The notes: generated from the letters alone by a model not told the origin. DNA of 64,000 nucleotides from Dryococelus australis (GCA_029891345.1 CM056994.1:140204457-140268456); one strand, 5' to 3'. Counted from the stretch's first letter, positions 1 to 12,725 are shown. Numbers and translations are program-made.

Positions 1-66
1 AAGCAAAATACAGAAAACCCTAACTTTTTATATTTTTGAAGTATTCACTTACTTAAACTCTTTCAG

Positions 67-420
67 CAAAGAGAGTGGTTGTACCTGAACCCAGATCAGC
101 CCGGCATAGCACTACCCTGCTACGCAAGGTGAGTGAGAGTTCCGTGGGAGTCTACCCTGGCAGCCTAGCAAATGAGCTCGGTGGGTAATTTCTCTGGCAG
201 GCTGAAGGCCTAGGGGTTTTTCTCTAGCAAACATGTCGCAGACCGAATTCTCGAGAAAGCAGACCAATTCCCAAGCAGATAGTAGAACTGGATGCTACAA
301 ATTCATTCACAGCACAACCCCGTCGCGTCAGGTCCCGATACCGGCTGGAGGATGGGTGACCAGTGTCCTTGAACTAGGCAGCCTAGCATCGCGTGCCGGT
401 TCACAGGATGTCCATACGTA
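67..420 (+). other. Two exon-like segments with splice-like borders (uncertain)
   Basis: A pyrimidine-rich CTCTTTCAG precedes a 62-bp segment that ends at GCAAG/GTGAGTGAG. About 100 bp later TTTTTCTCTAG precedes a segment that ends at CATAC/GTAAGTGAG near 418. Both donors and both acceptors are near-consensus and in the right order, and the segments are less AT-rich than their flanks, so this could be part of a host gene running in from the left. The alternative is a scrap of a Polinton minor-capsid gene, because the first segment reads WLYLNP in one frame, like the GLYLNP motifs of that family. I recognise no protein family with confidence. Confidence 0.2.
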
Positions 421-869
421 AGTGAGTGGGAGAAGTTACCTCCATGAAGTCAGAACAGCAAATGTGGAGCAGGAGTGGGAGGTGGAATTTATACCCAATC
501 ACCCTCCCTGCTAACCAAATTTTATATTTAATAATTCGCTATATAAATGTATTAAACATACATATTATATAACAGAAACTGTTTTAATTAAAACTTAACC
601 TATTTCAAAGTAAACTAAAATGATCTTACATGATTTTTTGAAATTTTGCATATTTATGTTAGAATTCAAGCCAATAGCTTTGAAGCACAATCTTATTTAA
701 CAATTTATTAAACAAACTATTATTCCAATATGAAAATTTCACAATGCGAGGTGTTTGCAAGCAGGAAGTTATACATTTCAGCTAGTTTTTCGCACATTTG
801 AACAAGTTTTTTCATACCCATGAACAAATATATATTAGTTTAATTAACAGTGTTACGTTCATTATTCAG

Positions 870-1000
870 TGTGAGAATGTTAAAATAATATGTATTGTAA
901 CATGTCTTAACATACTAACATGATGTATTATAACATATTAACGTAACACGTTGTCACATATCATAACATACCAACATAACATATTGTTACATATTGTAAT
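870..1000. repeat. Degenerate ATAACATA-type tandem repeat
   Basis: Words such as TTAACATACTAACATG, TATAACATATTAAC and CATAACATACCAACATAAC recur every 10-20 bp. This is a decayed simple repeat. Confidence 0.5.
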
Positions 1001-1004
1001 GTAC

Positions 1005-1110
1005 CTAACTCAAGACTCGAACACAGAATCTATGTGTTACTATCATAGCTACCCAACACTGAAAGTTAGTAACCAGATTACATTCGTACATGACATAATC
1101 CAGACTCGAA
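1005..1110 (-). repeat. SINE-like tRNA remnant
   Basis: On the minus strand GGGTAGCTATGATAGTAAC resembles a tRNA-type A box, and TGTGTTCGAGTCTTG follows at B-box spacing. A second GACTCGAACACAGA lies about 85 bp away on the plus strand, so part of the unit is duplicated. No functional tRNA fold is evident. Confidence 0.3.
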
Positions 1111-1669
1111 CACAGATTATTTCAAACCAAGTCTTATCTAGGATGGTATATTTCGTTGTTAATTATGGAGAAGCAGTTAGAGTGCTCACTTTCAGACCTG
1201 TTCCTCTGCCTTTTTTTTTAATGCGACAGTATTTCATGTTGGAATGGAAATGGTTTTTTTTATATAACTCATAGACTTTTAACTCATTGCAACATACTTT
1301 TAATAGAAAATACATTTATCTATCTCGCTTATGACATTTTAAATACTTTCCTCTCACATTCTCTCTCTGTCGAGAAAATATTTTTTGCTCTTAAACAAGT
1401 TCACTTCTAATAAGGTATAGGTTAAAAAAATGTATAAAAGGGATTCATTTTAAAACATTAATTGATTTACAAAATTAAGAAACTACAGTATGTACAAAAC
1501 ATAGGACATTTTAGACAATTGTTTCAAAATTCATACAAATACAGGAAGATCCAATAATTTATGTACGAAATTTAAACACTACCAAGTAAAGGGGGTTACA
1601 GAATCGTAGCACCAGTAAGTATAGGGCACTTCACAAACATAGATACCAAAATTTTAATACTGGTTATAT

Positions 1670-1815
1670 GTTATAGGGTGTTTGTCAATTCCTAATTCCT
1701 CAATCATTCCTCAAAACATACTTTATTCCTCAAATAAGACTTTTTTCCACAAACCATACTTCATTCCTCAAATAAGTCTGTTTAGTATTCAAATAAAGAT
1801 ATTTTATTCCCCAAA
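1670..1815. repeat. TTCCTCAAA tandem repeat
   Basis: The word ATTCCTCAAA recurs at least four times with related linkers such as ACATACTTTATTCC and ACCATACTTCATTCC. This is a degenerate minisatellite with a period of about 20-50 bp. Confidence 0.5.
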
Positions 1816-2419
1816 CCTAATTAACACTCCAAGCAAATTCAAATTATTAAATTGGTTTGAGAAAAGACATAATATTTAAAATTTTAACATTTACCCATCA
1901 TGCAATGTTTACTTGAAATAATTACTTTTTTTTGCTTATGTAAGAGGGTAACTAAAATGTATTATCATACTTCTCTGGTATTTGCAGATATTACATCATT
2001 CGATGCAACATCGTTCCTTAAGTGTTGTTGTAATGAGAACAATATCTTTTATTCCATTATAATAATTGTGTTTTTAAAACTGCCATAAATATATAAGTTT
2101 ACTTAAAAGTTCATTTGGGTCTTCAGGAAATATGTAACGAGCATTGTTGATGCCTTCTGTCTTCTTCACAGTATTTGTTGAAGGCATTTCTGTAACAGTA
2201 ACACTTACATTCTCACTATGGTCTTTACCTTATATTTCATGATAAAAATCGACTTTTCTTTGCTTAAAAGGCTAGGTAGTGTCATCACCAACACTGTTCT
2301 TCGCAGCTGGCTGCTGTAGGTTATGACAAAAATTGTTATGTTCATGTGGTATTTTATATTTCATACAATCTGATTCTATGTAATTTACTGAAATTATGTT
2401 ATTTACCTCTCCTATGATA

Positions 2420-2575
2420 TTATGTAATGTAGATGCAAAAACAGAATTCATAGTTAAGAATCGTACGAGTATAATTCTTCGAAAATTCGACTTTCTCATG
2501 TCTGTGAACATTGTAGGCGAAAGTGTAAATTTTCCAACAGTATTTGCAGTGTAGTTTATTTGGTGATGTCTCCAT
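2420..2575 (-). CDS. 51-codon ORF with a C2H2-like finger
   Basis: The minus strand is open for 51 codons from an ATG. It contains CKYCWKIYTFAYNVHRHEK, which fits the CX2CX12H half of a C2H2 zinc finger, but the second zinc histidine is not at the usual 3-5 residue spacing. The finger sits near residues 10-26. Downstream on the same strand another frame is open to about 2272 without recognisable features. It could be a remnant of a transposon-borne or host finger protein, or a chance ORF. No promoter or neighbouring gene supports it. Confidence 0.22.
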   Translation of the reverse strand: METSPNKLHCKYCWKIYTFAYNVHRHEKVEFSKNYTRTILNYEFCFCIYIT

Positions 2576-2599
2576 TCTCATCAATATAGATTAAATACA

Positions 2600-4944
2600 T
2601 AATCTTTGGTGTGAGGAGAAAGTTTACATCCGAATAGAATTTCACCTCACAATATCAGAATGGCAACTAACATGTTTTTGTATGAAAGTACTGTTTTAAA
2701 CAGTAACAGTTTTCATTAATGACGACAATATGTCTTCCTTCCAACATTTATATGTTAGTTGCAGGATATACGTACTAATTCACAATGTTATTAAACATAC
2801 ATATGTTAGATTTGGTATTCGATAAAAATTAATAAATAATATTTTAATTTCAGGAATGTAGAAGGGAGAGATGGATTTAGAATTATTTGTAGGGAATTTT
2901 TAAAGACTTTGTTTACTAAATGATTGTGTTAGTAGGATGCTAGTCTGTTGAGTAAACCATTTTGAACTGTGATTGTCTTATCTGTCTTCTGTTTAAATGT
3001 TCAAATGTTACACAAATTTTGTTTTTCCCACTAACTTTTGTCTGATAATTCGTTATGTCAATTCCTCAGTTGTATGGAATAAAGTTATTTGTATCAGATA
3101 TATCTTTATGAAACAAATAATTTGTTGATAGCCGGAATGTACCATCCTAAAATATGGGTTATACAAATACAAAATGCCCACCATTTTCCTTTAATTTTTT
3201 TTAATGTATTCAAATATCATGAAAAGTGATATATTCAAATTTGGATAGAAGTCATTTCAACTTTAATTCGTGCTATAGCTTTAATATTATGTTCAAATTA
3301 GTTTTTTAGGGAAATCGATTTGTAAATAAGTTCGAGTATATACCCATTTTAAGGTATATAGTGTATCTAAAAACCTCGATTGGGATGCTTTTGAATTGAA
3401 TCATTGGTTATAAGTAAATTTTAGCATCGTAGGCAAGTCTAGTCGTCAAATATGGATTTTTCTCTGCTATACACATAAATTTCAAAACAGATTGAAAGTT
3501 TTAATATGTATGCATGTGGTGTGTCTTCCATTGCTATAGTTGAAAATTAGGTAAATGGAATGATAGATGTTTGGAAAATGGTGATCTGTCAATATAAAAA
3601 AAAAATTGCATGTGAAAATATCTTTTGTACGAAAATATACTTAGTTTCTTGAAATTACTTCAGTAAGTTTGCTGGAAATGGGATAGCATTTATTGGATTA
3701 AAATACATTTCTTAGATCAAGATATAAAATTTTTTTATTTTTATTTGGGTATTAAGACTTTTAAAATTTTTATTTTGCTGGAAATACACCAGGCTTTTGT
3801 TTGACTGAGCAATTCTCGAGATATAGGAAAAACGCATTCTGAGCTCACGGCACAGGGAGGGGAGATGGGTGTGCATGAAAGCCATCTTGCTACATTGCCA
3901 AAAGAAATTGAGAATCGATAGAAGCCCGGGGTAGAAGTCTGGTGAGAGGTGGGAGGTGAGGTAGTTGTGCAGGGACCTCTGGAGTCATCTGCATGCCTGT
4001 ATCCAGTCGCTGACATCTTCAGTCGGTCATGAACGCTTGGACTAGATAGATGTGTACCTCACCAGCTCTCTCTCTATCTTGTCTTCACCGGGTGGGTACT
4101 CACTTGGAGGCCAATAAGGTTAAAATAGTGGGTTAGCACAACTAGGTACCAGCGACCATCAAACCTAACATCATCTCTACAGCAAACCACGATTTTCGTT
4201 AAGAAATATTATTTGCTCCGGAGTTCAGATCTCTTTCACAATATTTGCAAACTATAGTGTCAAATATTTTAATGAATTTTTCAGAAAATGTAAATTTTTG
4301 TGTGTAAAGTCAGTAATGTGATAAGATTTTCAAATCACATTTCTGAGTTCGTTAGACAAAACATCGTAGCAGTTTAAAAATACAGTTTGTGTTAACAGGT
4401 AACATGAATTTCGTAATTAATAAAAAAAATTCCCTCATTTACAATGTTTTATCAGAATTGATACACAGTTGTCTATTGACCATGCTCAACATATCTACTC
4501 CCAGCTCTCTGTAAGTTATACTCTTTCATACATATGAATAGACATATATTAATATAATTTGGGGTAAGATTTTCTATTGTTAATTACTTTCTTGTATATC
4601 ATTATATGTTTTACTTATCAGAATAGATGCCAACTATTGGGTCTGGTTTAAATCGTAACCAGAGCTTTTTTGCAATAAGAAATCTTTCACCGTGTTCACT
4701 CTTGTAATTTGTTCATGTAAACTTGTAAATGTTTTATTTATTCATACTGACTAGCTAAATTTCGTTTAAAAGACATTAAAATGTAGTTGTTTGTTATACT
4801 TGTATCTCATGTTAGTCATTCATTAGTAGAGCTCATATGAAATATATGTTTTTTAATTACTATGCTTTGTGTAATTTCATATTTGCTAGCTGGATTTCGT
4901 TTAGTGAGTTTGCATTTCTTGACATCAGACATTATTCATGTAGT
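2600..4944. other. Intergenic sequence with a GC-richer patch at 3760-4130
   Basis: Mostly AT-rich with no recognisable gene. From about 3760 to 4130 the sequence becomes GC-richer and carries CATCTTGC and CTCTCTCTCTATC tracts. A 91-codon minus-strand ORF (3741-4016) lies there, but its Ser/Pro-rich product matches nothing I know. The patch may be an old repeat. Confidence 0.45.
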
Positions 4945-5555
4945 TAAAATTCTCTCTCATGTAAATTATATCTCTAAGCTTGAGACTCACTCAACGTTTA
5001 AGACTCATGTAAATGATATTATTATTCTTGCAATCGTTTGAAATTTCCGATTTGATGCATTTTATTATTTTTACATAGAACTTGTTTAAAGACTCTGAAT
5101 TTCTCTTGTGTGTTAAATATATTCGTAAAAATCGCCTATCTACCACCAATATCCCTACAAATATATCACAATTAGAAAAAAATAAGAAAATTTTCACTTT
5201 GCCCAAACTTGCACTCAACTCAACACCTATATAACACATTGCAACCCACCACTCTGATCAGTCGCCTTTAGAACACAGCAGTATTTGCATCGTACATAGC
5301 TCCTTCTACAAGCAACCAAAAAGAATAAAATAATAATATCATGAAAAAATATAAAAAAATCAGATAAAAAAAATTGCCATTTGATTAACCGCTTGAATTA
5401 AATTTAACCGTTTAATTTAATGTAACCCTTTTCATGGGATTAAAATTTGATTAAGGATTAACCCTTTCAATAAAATCGATAATCCATCAATTAATCCTCA
5501 TTATGCAAGGTGACATGAAACCCGCCCGCCCCTACCTCTGTAAACCATTTGATCC
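4945..5555 (+). repeat. Dispersed repeat R4, copy 1
   Basis: It matches 52620-53410 in the same orientation. Shared stretches include TCTCTTGTGTGTTAAATATA, CAACACATTGCAACCCACCA, GGATTAACnCTTTCAAT and ATAATCCATCAATTAATCC. The 3' part is an AT-rich chain of GATTAA/TTTCAATNAAA words. No coding capacity is seen. The type is unknown, possibly a non-autonomous element. Confidence 0.6.
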
Positions 5556-5770
5556 ATAATGAGCGACGAATGTAGTGCTAATTGTGAAAGATTGAACTAT
5601 TGCTGTTCTAAGTGTAACCACGCGTTCAAGCAGATTGAAGATAACAAAAGGACAAAATATATCTTCACATTAAAAACAACTTATTCTGTGGCAGGGCAAT
5701 GATGAATACTTAGCAGCTAGCGAGTCGGTTAGAAGGTTTTTACGAATTAAAGATAATTTTTTCCAAATAG
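5556..5770 (+). pseudogene. R5 coding-like remnant, copy 1
   Basis: This stretch is related to 60795-61095. One frame reads CNHAFK, then EDN, then RTKYIF; the other copy reads CDHEFK, EDN and RTKYIF at the same spacing, and NDE.LAA follows in both. Conservation at the amino-acid level suggests a decayed protein from an unidentified mobile element. The CSKC/CNH residues recall a zinc-binding motif, but the family is not recognised. It directly follows R4 copy 1. Confidence 0.35.
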
Positions 5771-8084
5771 TAAATTGCATGTGAGGTTTTATTTTTCCTG
5801 ATATTATTACAAAATAGACTTTGGTATAAGTTATTAAGCACATTTTTTTTCTGTATCTTGTATCACATTTAACGTGCCTGTATAATGGTGTGATCTACCA
5901 TTTAACTATTTATGGTAGAATCTATGTTTCATGTTCACATCGAACGCGACGTCAGTAATTCAAACTGTGTTATTAGTCCTGAAGTTACCTTGTCCGAATG
6001 GAAAATACTACGTTCATGATAATTCATTCGCTGTTACTTCACTGCATAGCGAGAGTATGCTGCAAATCGATACTAACTTCCAAATATCTGAACAACTAAG
6101 GTATTAGTATACACCATGGCTCTATATGTAAATTCTCACATTCCTAGGAAAACGTCGTCCAACATTTTTTTCTAAGAGCAAGAGATAAACTGATATTCTT
6201 TTAATAGTTGCAGGCTTCAAACACAGGTTCTTACACCGTACGTTGCCTATGGAGATGACTTCAGTCGTTATATCAGGCGCGCATCAATACTAAACAATAA
6301 CATTACATGGGACTGCATCGTATTCAATCATCTAGACCAGCCAACTTCCCCTTACTTCTAATGTTGGTTATTTTTTATCAGAATCTAACTATGTGTAGTA
6401 TTGGGTAATGATTTTTTGGTAGGCACCTTCCCCTCATGGTCAACTCATAATCTATGTAGGAAAAAATACCAGGTGAATTACAGACATCCAAAATCCTAAG
6501 ACGTATTGACTATATACTAATTTAAATAGCATTTAAGTGTTTACTAATTTGTTTCAATATTAAATTCTGCTTGGTTTAGATGGAGTGGAACGAAACTGTT
6601 ATGTTCCATTTGTATATCACTCATAGGATTGTGGTTCGTTTTTGTAAATAACTATCGATGTTCTGATAATTGCTACTAAAGATGCAATAATTTTATACCT
6701 ATTGTCCTAACAATGTTTCAAACCAAAGTATAGGGTATTCCCTGTGACAAACGTAAAAATATACCTATTCACTTACACACTGTGACCACTGACAGAAAAC
6801 TTATTTACCTGTAATATGAATAGTAGTTACAATACACCCTTGTGGTGTGTTGTGTTTGTAATTTAATTATTTTATTTTCAGATACTCAGAAAAGGGAAGA
6901 GGCACTTATTACTCAATGACTCAAAGAGATCTTGTAAACCAAAAATGTACTCCACCTTTTGTAATGTACTGTGCCAGCTGATGTTTTGGCAAGGTGCATG
7001 TTATTATGTTGGTGATCTTTGCGATTATGGCAGAAGAAAAAATATTATTTATGCAATTAATATTTTTTTTAGATTTCTGTATTTTATTAGTTCGTCGTAG
7101 GTACCTTGCAATGTTGTCTCTGTTTTTTTTTTTTTTTCGTGTAAAGCCTGTTAAATAGAAATAATACTGTGTATCACAAACGTGGTAGTCAGTAACTATA
7201 TTTTCAAGTAAACGGGAATCGCAAGGTACAATCTAAAAAGTCTATAATAGTATTTTTGGCTACAGATAACTACGTTTCGTGAGAAGCTACTGTGAAAGGA
7301 CAACATAAAGCTGATTTGTATTTTTGTTGCATAATTATGCACTTATTGGCCCTAGACGACGGGTTCTTCCAGTTGACAGAGACCTCGGAATCACTATGAT
7401 ATCGAGCGACTCGTTGCACGAGAAATAAAAAATTACTGCTTAGCAAGAACAATTTAAATAACTTAGGTAAGACGTGAATGTAAGTATAAATGAAACAGAT
7501 TACTTTAGTGTCTTTGAAACATATGGTACACTGATTATACTTCTGATCAAGTTTACGCTATAGTATAACAGCTTTTGTAATAACATTATATTACAATTTT
7601 TCTGACTCTAACAAGAAAAAAACGAACAGGTTAAGGAAAGTGTTTTTATTCTCATATGCAAGTGATTACTGATGTAATTCGTTTATGTGTGACGTTAAAA
7701 TCCATGAGCCTATTAGCTTAATATATTTATTATAGGCTGTTAACAGTAAACACTCTCGAAAGCCCTGCTCAATATATACTTTCGTATTGTTCCATTATAT
7801 GTTTGTCATAGGTCTGATCACTTTATTGATACAGCAAACGTGTGAAAGTCCTAGCCAAGTAGGAGACTATTATTGTAATAGCTGGTGGGGTTTTCTCGAC
7901 GACCTCCCGATTCTCCACATCCTCGCATTCCGGCACTTCTCCGTACTCACCTCAATTCACCCTCATCAGCTTTCAAGTCCTCATAAACTTACACATTAAT
8001 TTTTCGCACCAGGTGTCCTCATGAAAGCTTCTATTATGTGAAATAAGTAAAAAATGCTTCTGAATATAATGACAAATAGATGAT
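5771..8084. other. AT-rich intergenic sequence, nothing recognised
   Basis: There is no ORF above about 60 codons with recognisable features, no tandem array and no RNA gene. A T16 run lies near 7121-7137. Confidence 0.6.
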
Positions 8085-8165
8085 GGATTCGAACCTAGAA
8101 CTCTGGCCCAGAGGTATTTCGCAACCTACAAATCGCAGAAGAACAAGTACGTAGCCCATGGGAGT
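8085..8165 (-). repeat. SINE-like tRNA remnant
   Basis: On the minus strand TGTAGGTTGCGAAATACC is followed by CTAGGTTCGAATCC, a near-perfect B box (GGTTCGANNCC). The spacing is tRNA-like but the acceptor stem is not evident, so this looks like a tRNA-derived SINE head. Confidence 0.38.
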
Positions 8166-10144
8166 CGAGGACTATATCAATTGTTCAGTATGGATGGATA
8201 GGGAACATGTAGTTTGGATTTTCTTATTAAAAATTAAAGATTCGACACACCATTAAACATTTTATTTTTGCCAAATTTAAGAATTTCCACGGCAATTTAT
8301 ATCTTTTAGCGTTTGGCAAGATGAAGTGTAATTTGGTTGCCCTTTAAGTTCATTAGTGTTGAGTTATTTTATCGAGATATTTGGGGGCAGAATTTTTGGC
8401 AGTTGTTCATGGCTCAACCTGATTCTATTAGAGTATTATTTTAGGCCATTAATTGTGAGGGCCGTTCTAAAATTAAGATAAACATTTATCCATGCCTACT
8501 ATAAGCGCGGCCAGGCGTTTTGGTAAGTGATTGGCAGGTATTATGAACATTCTTTTCAGGTGTTGGTCTTTTTGACGTTTTAATAAATATCTCTAGGAGC
8601 GGCTCACAAACTTGACATTGGCAATTTTGTAGTGTAATTTAAAAGAATTCATTGCTATTATAACGTAATCATTTTTGGTTTTTCTAGCCTTATAATATGA
8701 CATTCTTGTTACATTAAATATTGTTTTCAAGAATTTTATAGAGTTTTTTGCTCTATGTTAATTTCTCACAACATCTATACTACCTACTTTATGTGTCTTT
8801 AGTGTTCAATAATATATTTTAACCTTCTTCGAACACAGTCCAAATTACATATTGTTTTAATCTTCAGGTCTTCAATTATAAAATTAGTGTATCGCATAAA
8901 GACTGGGCGATTCACATATGGTGGAAAGCAGCAGCACCTTACGATTGGCCGCACCTATCGCTACAAAGTGTCACTACAAAAACCTTTAACACAAGCAGCA
9001 ATACTTGTCTCCGACTCAACATCCATCAATTTATCATTGCAGTGTAGACATGACTCTTCTTTGATCGATGGCCTGATTTCTGTAGTACCAACATATGTAT
9101 AGAAATTGCATTCGTTCGACTACTGTTTCCAATTATTTAATGTTCGCAGAATTAAATATTTGGTATGTGTTTTTTTAGACTTAAATAATCTGTATGTATA
9201 TCTGACTGTTAATAGTTGAGTGCTAATATAATCACTAGAATATTTTGTAGGATAAATGGATACAAATTACAAAAAAATTATACGTTATAATAATTTATTA
9301 TTATTTTGTCGAAGAAAACTCGTTGCTGAAATGTGTGCGAACATCGAGAGAACCATCATCGCCTTCAACATTGTCGCTGTTTTCATGATCGTCTTTATTT
9401 CCTGTTTTACCCTTAATATTAAATTAGTTTTGCTTTGTAGGAGTTGTATGTTAATCAGTAGTTAGAGCTGATGGTCGTTTATTTTAAAGTTCGTCGACTT
9501 CACATGAACGCCTTGCAAGTGTATATTTGCGCAAGCCGACTCTACTGCTTGCTGTAAGTCTCTCATCCTAACTTTAGCATTAACTGCCCCATTAAAATCG
9601 TCTGCGATACAGTACCCATGGATGTAGCAGGAGGTATTGGCGCCATTACTTCCTGGCTGTCAATAGACGAATCCTTGCCGATCTCAGTACGTTCTTTCAT
9701 TGTATAATCTTGCATAAACTGCATGTGTTCATTGTCGTATGCTTCACCGTTCGAAAAGGTTTCCTCCTACTGACTGTTCTCTCATATCATCGAACATGGG
9801 AGTTTTATGCTAAAGATATTTTCACAGAAGCGACACAGTTTTTCCATATAATTTTTCAGCAGTGGGAGAAGATACATCCATAGAAGTACGCTTGTATAAT
9901 CTTCACGAAAAAAACCAGTGTCCTTTCCACACTAGCAACATGTTTATCTGCAGCCATGGCTCTATATATAAACTAACACATGTTGCGTCAGTAAGATTTA
10001 AGCATTTTAGCACATCAATTCAACCAAACATCTTATCTAGTTTCTTGATCACATTACAGTGCAGTTTCATCTTTAACAGTTTCTTTGAAACAAGTTTTCG
10101 CTCTGCTTTAAATTATGATCTCTCTTAAAGCAGAAAATTCACTC
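8166..10144. other. Intergenic sequence, no supported gene
   Basis: Several ORFs of 69-88 codons occur (8887-9102, 9256-9465, 9862-10128 on plus) without recognisable motifs. Minus-strand 9470-9870 is fairly open and slightly GC-richer, and could be an old coding fragment I cannot identify. Confidence 0.5.
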
Positions 10145-10303
10145 TTGCCAGACCGACACTTGACCCTTCACCCTTAATACTGACCCCAAAATATCCCATA
10201 ATGAGCCATAAATGACCTCTAAATGACACGTAAGTGACCGCAAAATGGCCTTAATGACCCCAAAATAACCCTAGTGACCCCAAAATGACACTTAGCGACC
10301 TCT
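10145..10303 (+). repeat. TGACCCCAAAATGA minisatellite
   Basis: About nine diverged units on the theme TGACCCCAAAATGACCCTTA, with AAATGACC and AGTGACC variants. Related words recur at 12260-12300 (TGACCCCTAAATGACTTC). Confidence 0.6.
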
Positions 10304-10430
10304 GATTGCAGTGCCTTCATTACTAAGTGCGGAGCATTCGGTGCTAGGTGCGGTGCTTTTGGTGCAAAGTGTGGTACCTTCGGTACTAAGTGTGGTGCCG
10401 TCGGTGTTAACTGCAGTACCTGTGGTGCTG
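10304..10430 (+). repeat. 21-bp tandem repeat, six units, encoding Cys heptads
   Basis: Six head-to-tail units of exactly 21 bp. Units two to five begin GTGCGGAGC, GTGCGGTGC, GTGTGGTAC and GTGTGGTGC. In one plus frame each unit encodes seven residues with Cys at a fixed position: CGAFGAR, CGAFGAK, CGTFGTK, CGAVGVN. The frame stays open for about 55 codons but has no ATG start. Shorter relatives lie at 12225-12260 and 48610-48680. It is probably a minisatellite; coding use is unproven. Confidence 0.65.
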
Positions 10431-11949
10431 ATGTTCAGACACTTAAAATTTTCTTAAGTGGCTAATAATGGTGAACATGTGGGACATAAGTGTGCTTAGA
10501 ATAAGCATAATTTTTATCTGAACTATGATAGGTTATTTCTGATTTTTTTCCGACTTTTGTTAGATTAAGGTCGGTTAGGTTTTTTGGGGTTTAAATAGGA
10601 TAAGTTATGTTAGTTTGACAGATGGTAGGAGTGTTTGTGTTGTAGGGTTGGTCTGTACTATAAAATTTGCTTGGTACACTTAGGTTAATGTAGATGGTAA
10701 ACTGGGTGATATGTTTTTCCGCTATATCTGTCTTGCGAACTTTGGTTTATATCGAATGGTGTGGACAGTGCGCGCGGGTGAGTGTCTGTAGCTGTTGGTG
10801 AGTGCTGCAATGCTAAACCGTGCATGAGTTAAAGTTTTTGGTATGGGTGTTCAGTGTATTTTGACTGGCGTCAGTTGGTTTGGCGGATAGTATGAGAAGT
10901 AGTTGGTTGTGTTGTATAATGCCTACTTCCCTCTTGTAGAGACTATGATAGGCTTGGTTTATTTACGTAACAATACTTTTAATATAATATTAGTAGGACA
11001 GTTGTGCCTACAAAACAGTAAAGGCAATGTATAATTTGCAGATTCTGACATTGTGTAGTATTTAGTCTTGAAGAGAGGATACCAAAAATGTAGTTGAGAG
11101 AACTTTTATCTTTACCTTATGTAAAATGTATTACAACATAAAAAAATATTATTAATTTTTTAAAAATTAAACTACCGATATTTTATTTCATGTACCCCTT
11201 GGCCTATGATAAGTATTATGGTTATTTGAAACATATGTAGAGCTGTCATGTACACACATACATATAAGTAAGTGGTTTTTCAATTTTTTTGAATAACATA
11301 TTTTATAAATTTTAAAATTTAAATAATAAATACATTTTTTTATTTTTTTATTTTAATCCTGTATCATACACATTCTGTTATAAAGAAATATTGCTCAAAA
11401 TACTATGAAGCAAATATATGTGCTAATTACTATGCTTATAAAGCGCTTAAAGAAATTAATCCAGAGGTTAGAAATTACATTTCCAAAACTGTCTTTTACG
11501 AGTCTGGTCTTTATAGTTCACAAATTATATTCGCCTCTGGCTATAAATATTTACTTGCTTACAGATCGACTCATTCTATTTATTTAACACCAGTTACCAG
11601 ACACTATGCTGTTGCAGTTATGCTTACATTGCTATGTGCTCTCTTAGGCTATCAGACACTATGCAGATTGTAAAATCGATATGAAAGAACGTACATACTC
11701 CAGTTATCGTGCAGGTGCAGATTTGCCAATACTGTTCTTGCCATTGGCAATGTCAGCTGGCCCTCAGATAAAACGAAGAGCATACTGTCATGGTGAGTTT
11801 AAATATAGCAATGGCTCGTTCGATATATTTGAGAGCTGTGGGAAGAAGTTGTATAACCTAAACATTGGCGAGGACGCCTCTGCACTTCTGCTTTCGACAA
11901 ATCAGTACTAATAAGAACCGATGGGTATGTATGTAACAGCATTTCTTCA
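10431..11949. other. Intergenic sequence, nothing recognised
   Basis: The first part (10540-10900) is G/T-rich on the plus strand and contains GGTTAGG words. The rest is AT-rich. ORFs at 11405-11587 and 11681-11911 have no recognisable features. Confidence 0.5.
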
Positions 11950-12725
11950 CAGGGTGACTACAAGTCTTACATGATGGTAAGGTTAAGTGAATATTGAGAG
12001 AAATTAATTACTAAATGAAATAAAAAATTATTCAGTCCTGACATGGGGTATAATGGGTGTGACTAAGTTAAAAAAATCCTGAGCGCTACACGAGTTGGAA
12101 CGAATGTGACTAAAAGAGAAAATAATTTTAAGTCCCAAAAAGTTTATGTGGAGCTCATGGACGGATATCCACTCTAGTGGATAACAAATGTGAGTAAATG
12201 ACATTTTTACAAGTCCTAAAAGGGGTTAACTGCGGTGTCTATGGTGCTAAGTGTGATGCTGACCCCTAAATGACTTCAAAATAACCCTTAACCTCCCCTG
12301 ATTTCAATGGAAGTGGTGGGGGTGGAGTTGGAGGGGGCTTCACTATTACTAGCATAACTGCTGCTGTTGGTGTACATAAGATATGGTTCTTGAACAAAAT
12401 ATGGCTGCCTGCAGTAGACGAAATTCAAGATGGCAGAGTCGAACAAAGTGAGTAATGGAGTGGAGCGAAGGTTACAGAATTAGTAATAAGTGGGCAGCTA
12501 AGGTAAGGTGGAATGATATCAATATAGCTGGGTAGAAGTCATGAGACAAAGAGTGCAGTGCATACAATACACAATATGGTTAGGTTAACTGGATGGCGAT
12601 AGAAATAAATTAAAATATATTCAGAATTCTCACAAGATAGTTATGCTAGGTGGATGTTGAGAGAAATAAAATAAATTATATATATTCAGAGTTTTTACAA
12701 GATAGTTAGGTTAGGTGAAGTTAGG
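11950..12725 (+). repeat. R3 repeat cluster with GTTAGGTTAGG motif
   Basis: The unit TAGGT...GAGAGAAATAAAATAAATT...ATTCAGAGTT...ACAAGATAGTTAGGT occurs in tandem at about 12574-12646 and 12647-12711. A diverged copy lies at 11955-12045, and an inverted copy at 60592-60692. Between them lie 21-bp-repeat relatives (12225-12260), TGACCCC words and an AAGATGGC-bearing R2-like scrap (12395-12480). Confidence 0.5.

Larger units (their letters stand above)
421..2269. other. AT-rich intergenic sequence with short repeats
   Basis: Apart from the repeats listed separately at 870-1000, 1005-1110 and 1670-1815, nothing is recognisable. The short ORFs here have no domain features and look like chance. Confidence 0.6.

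Noticed and set aside
8085-8165. Functional tRNA gene (also 16468, 57003, 59175)
   Set aside because: The B boxes are good, but acceptor and D arms do not pair, and two of the segments recur with a shared tRNA-unrelated body, which indicates SINEs.
10145-10430. CRISPR-like array
   Set aside because: The units are contiguous and diverged, without constant repeats and unique spacers, and the sequence is eukaryotic.
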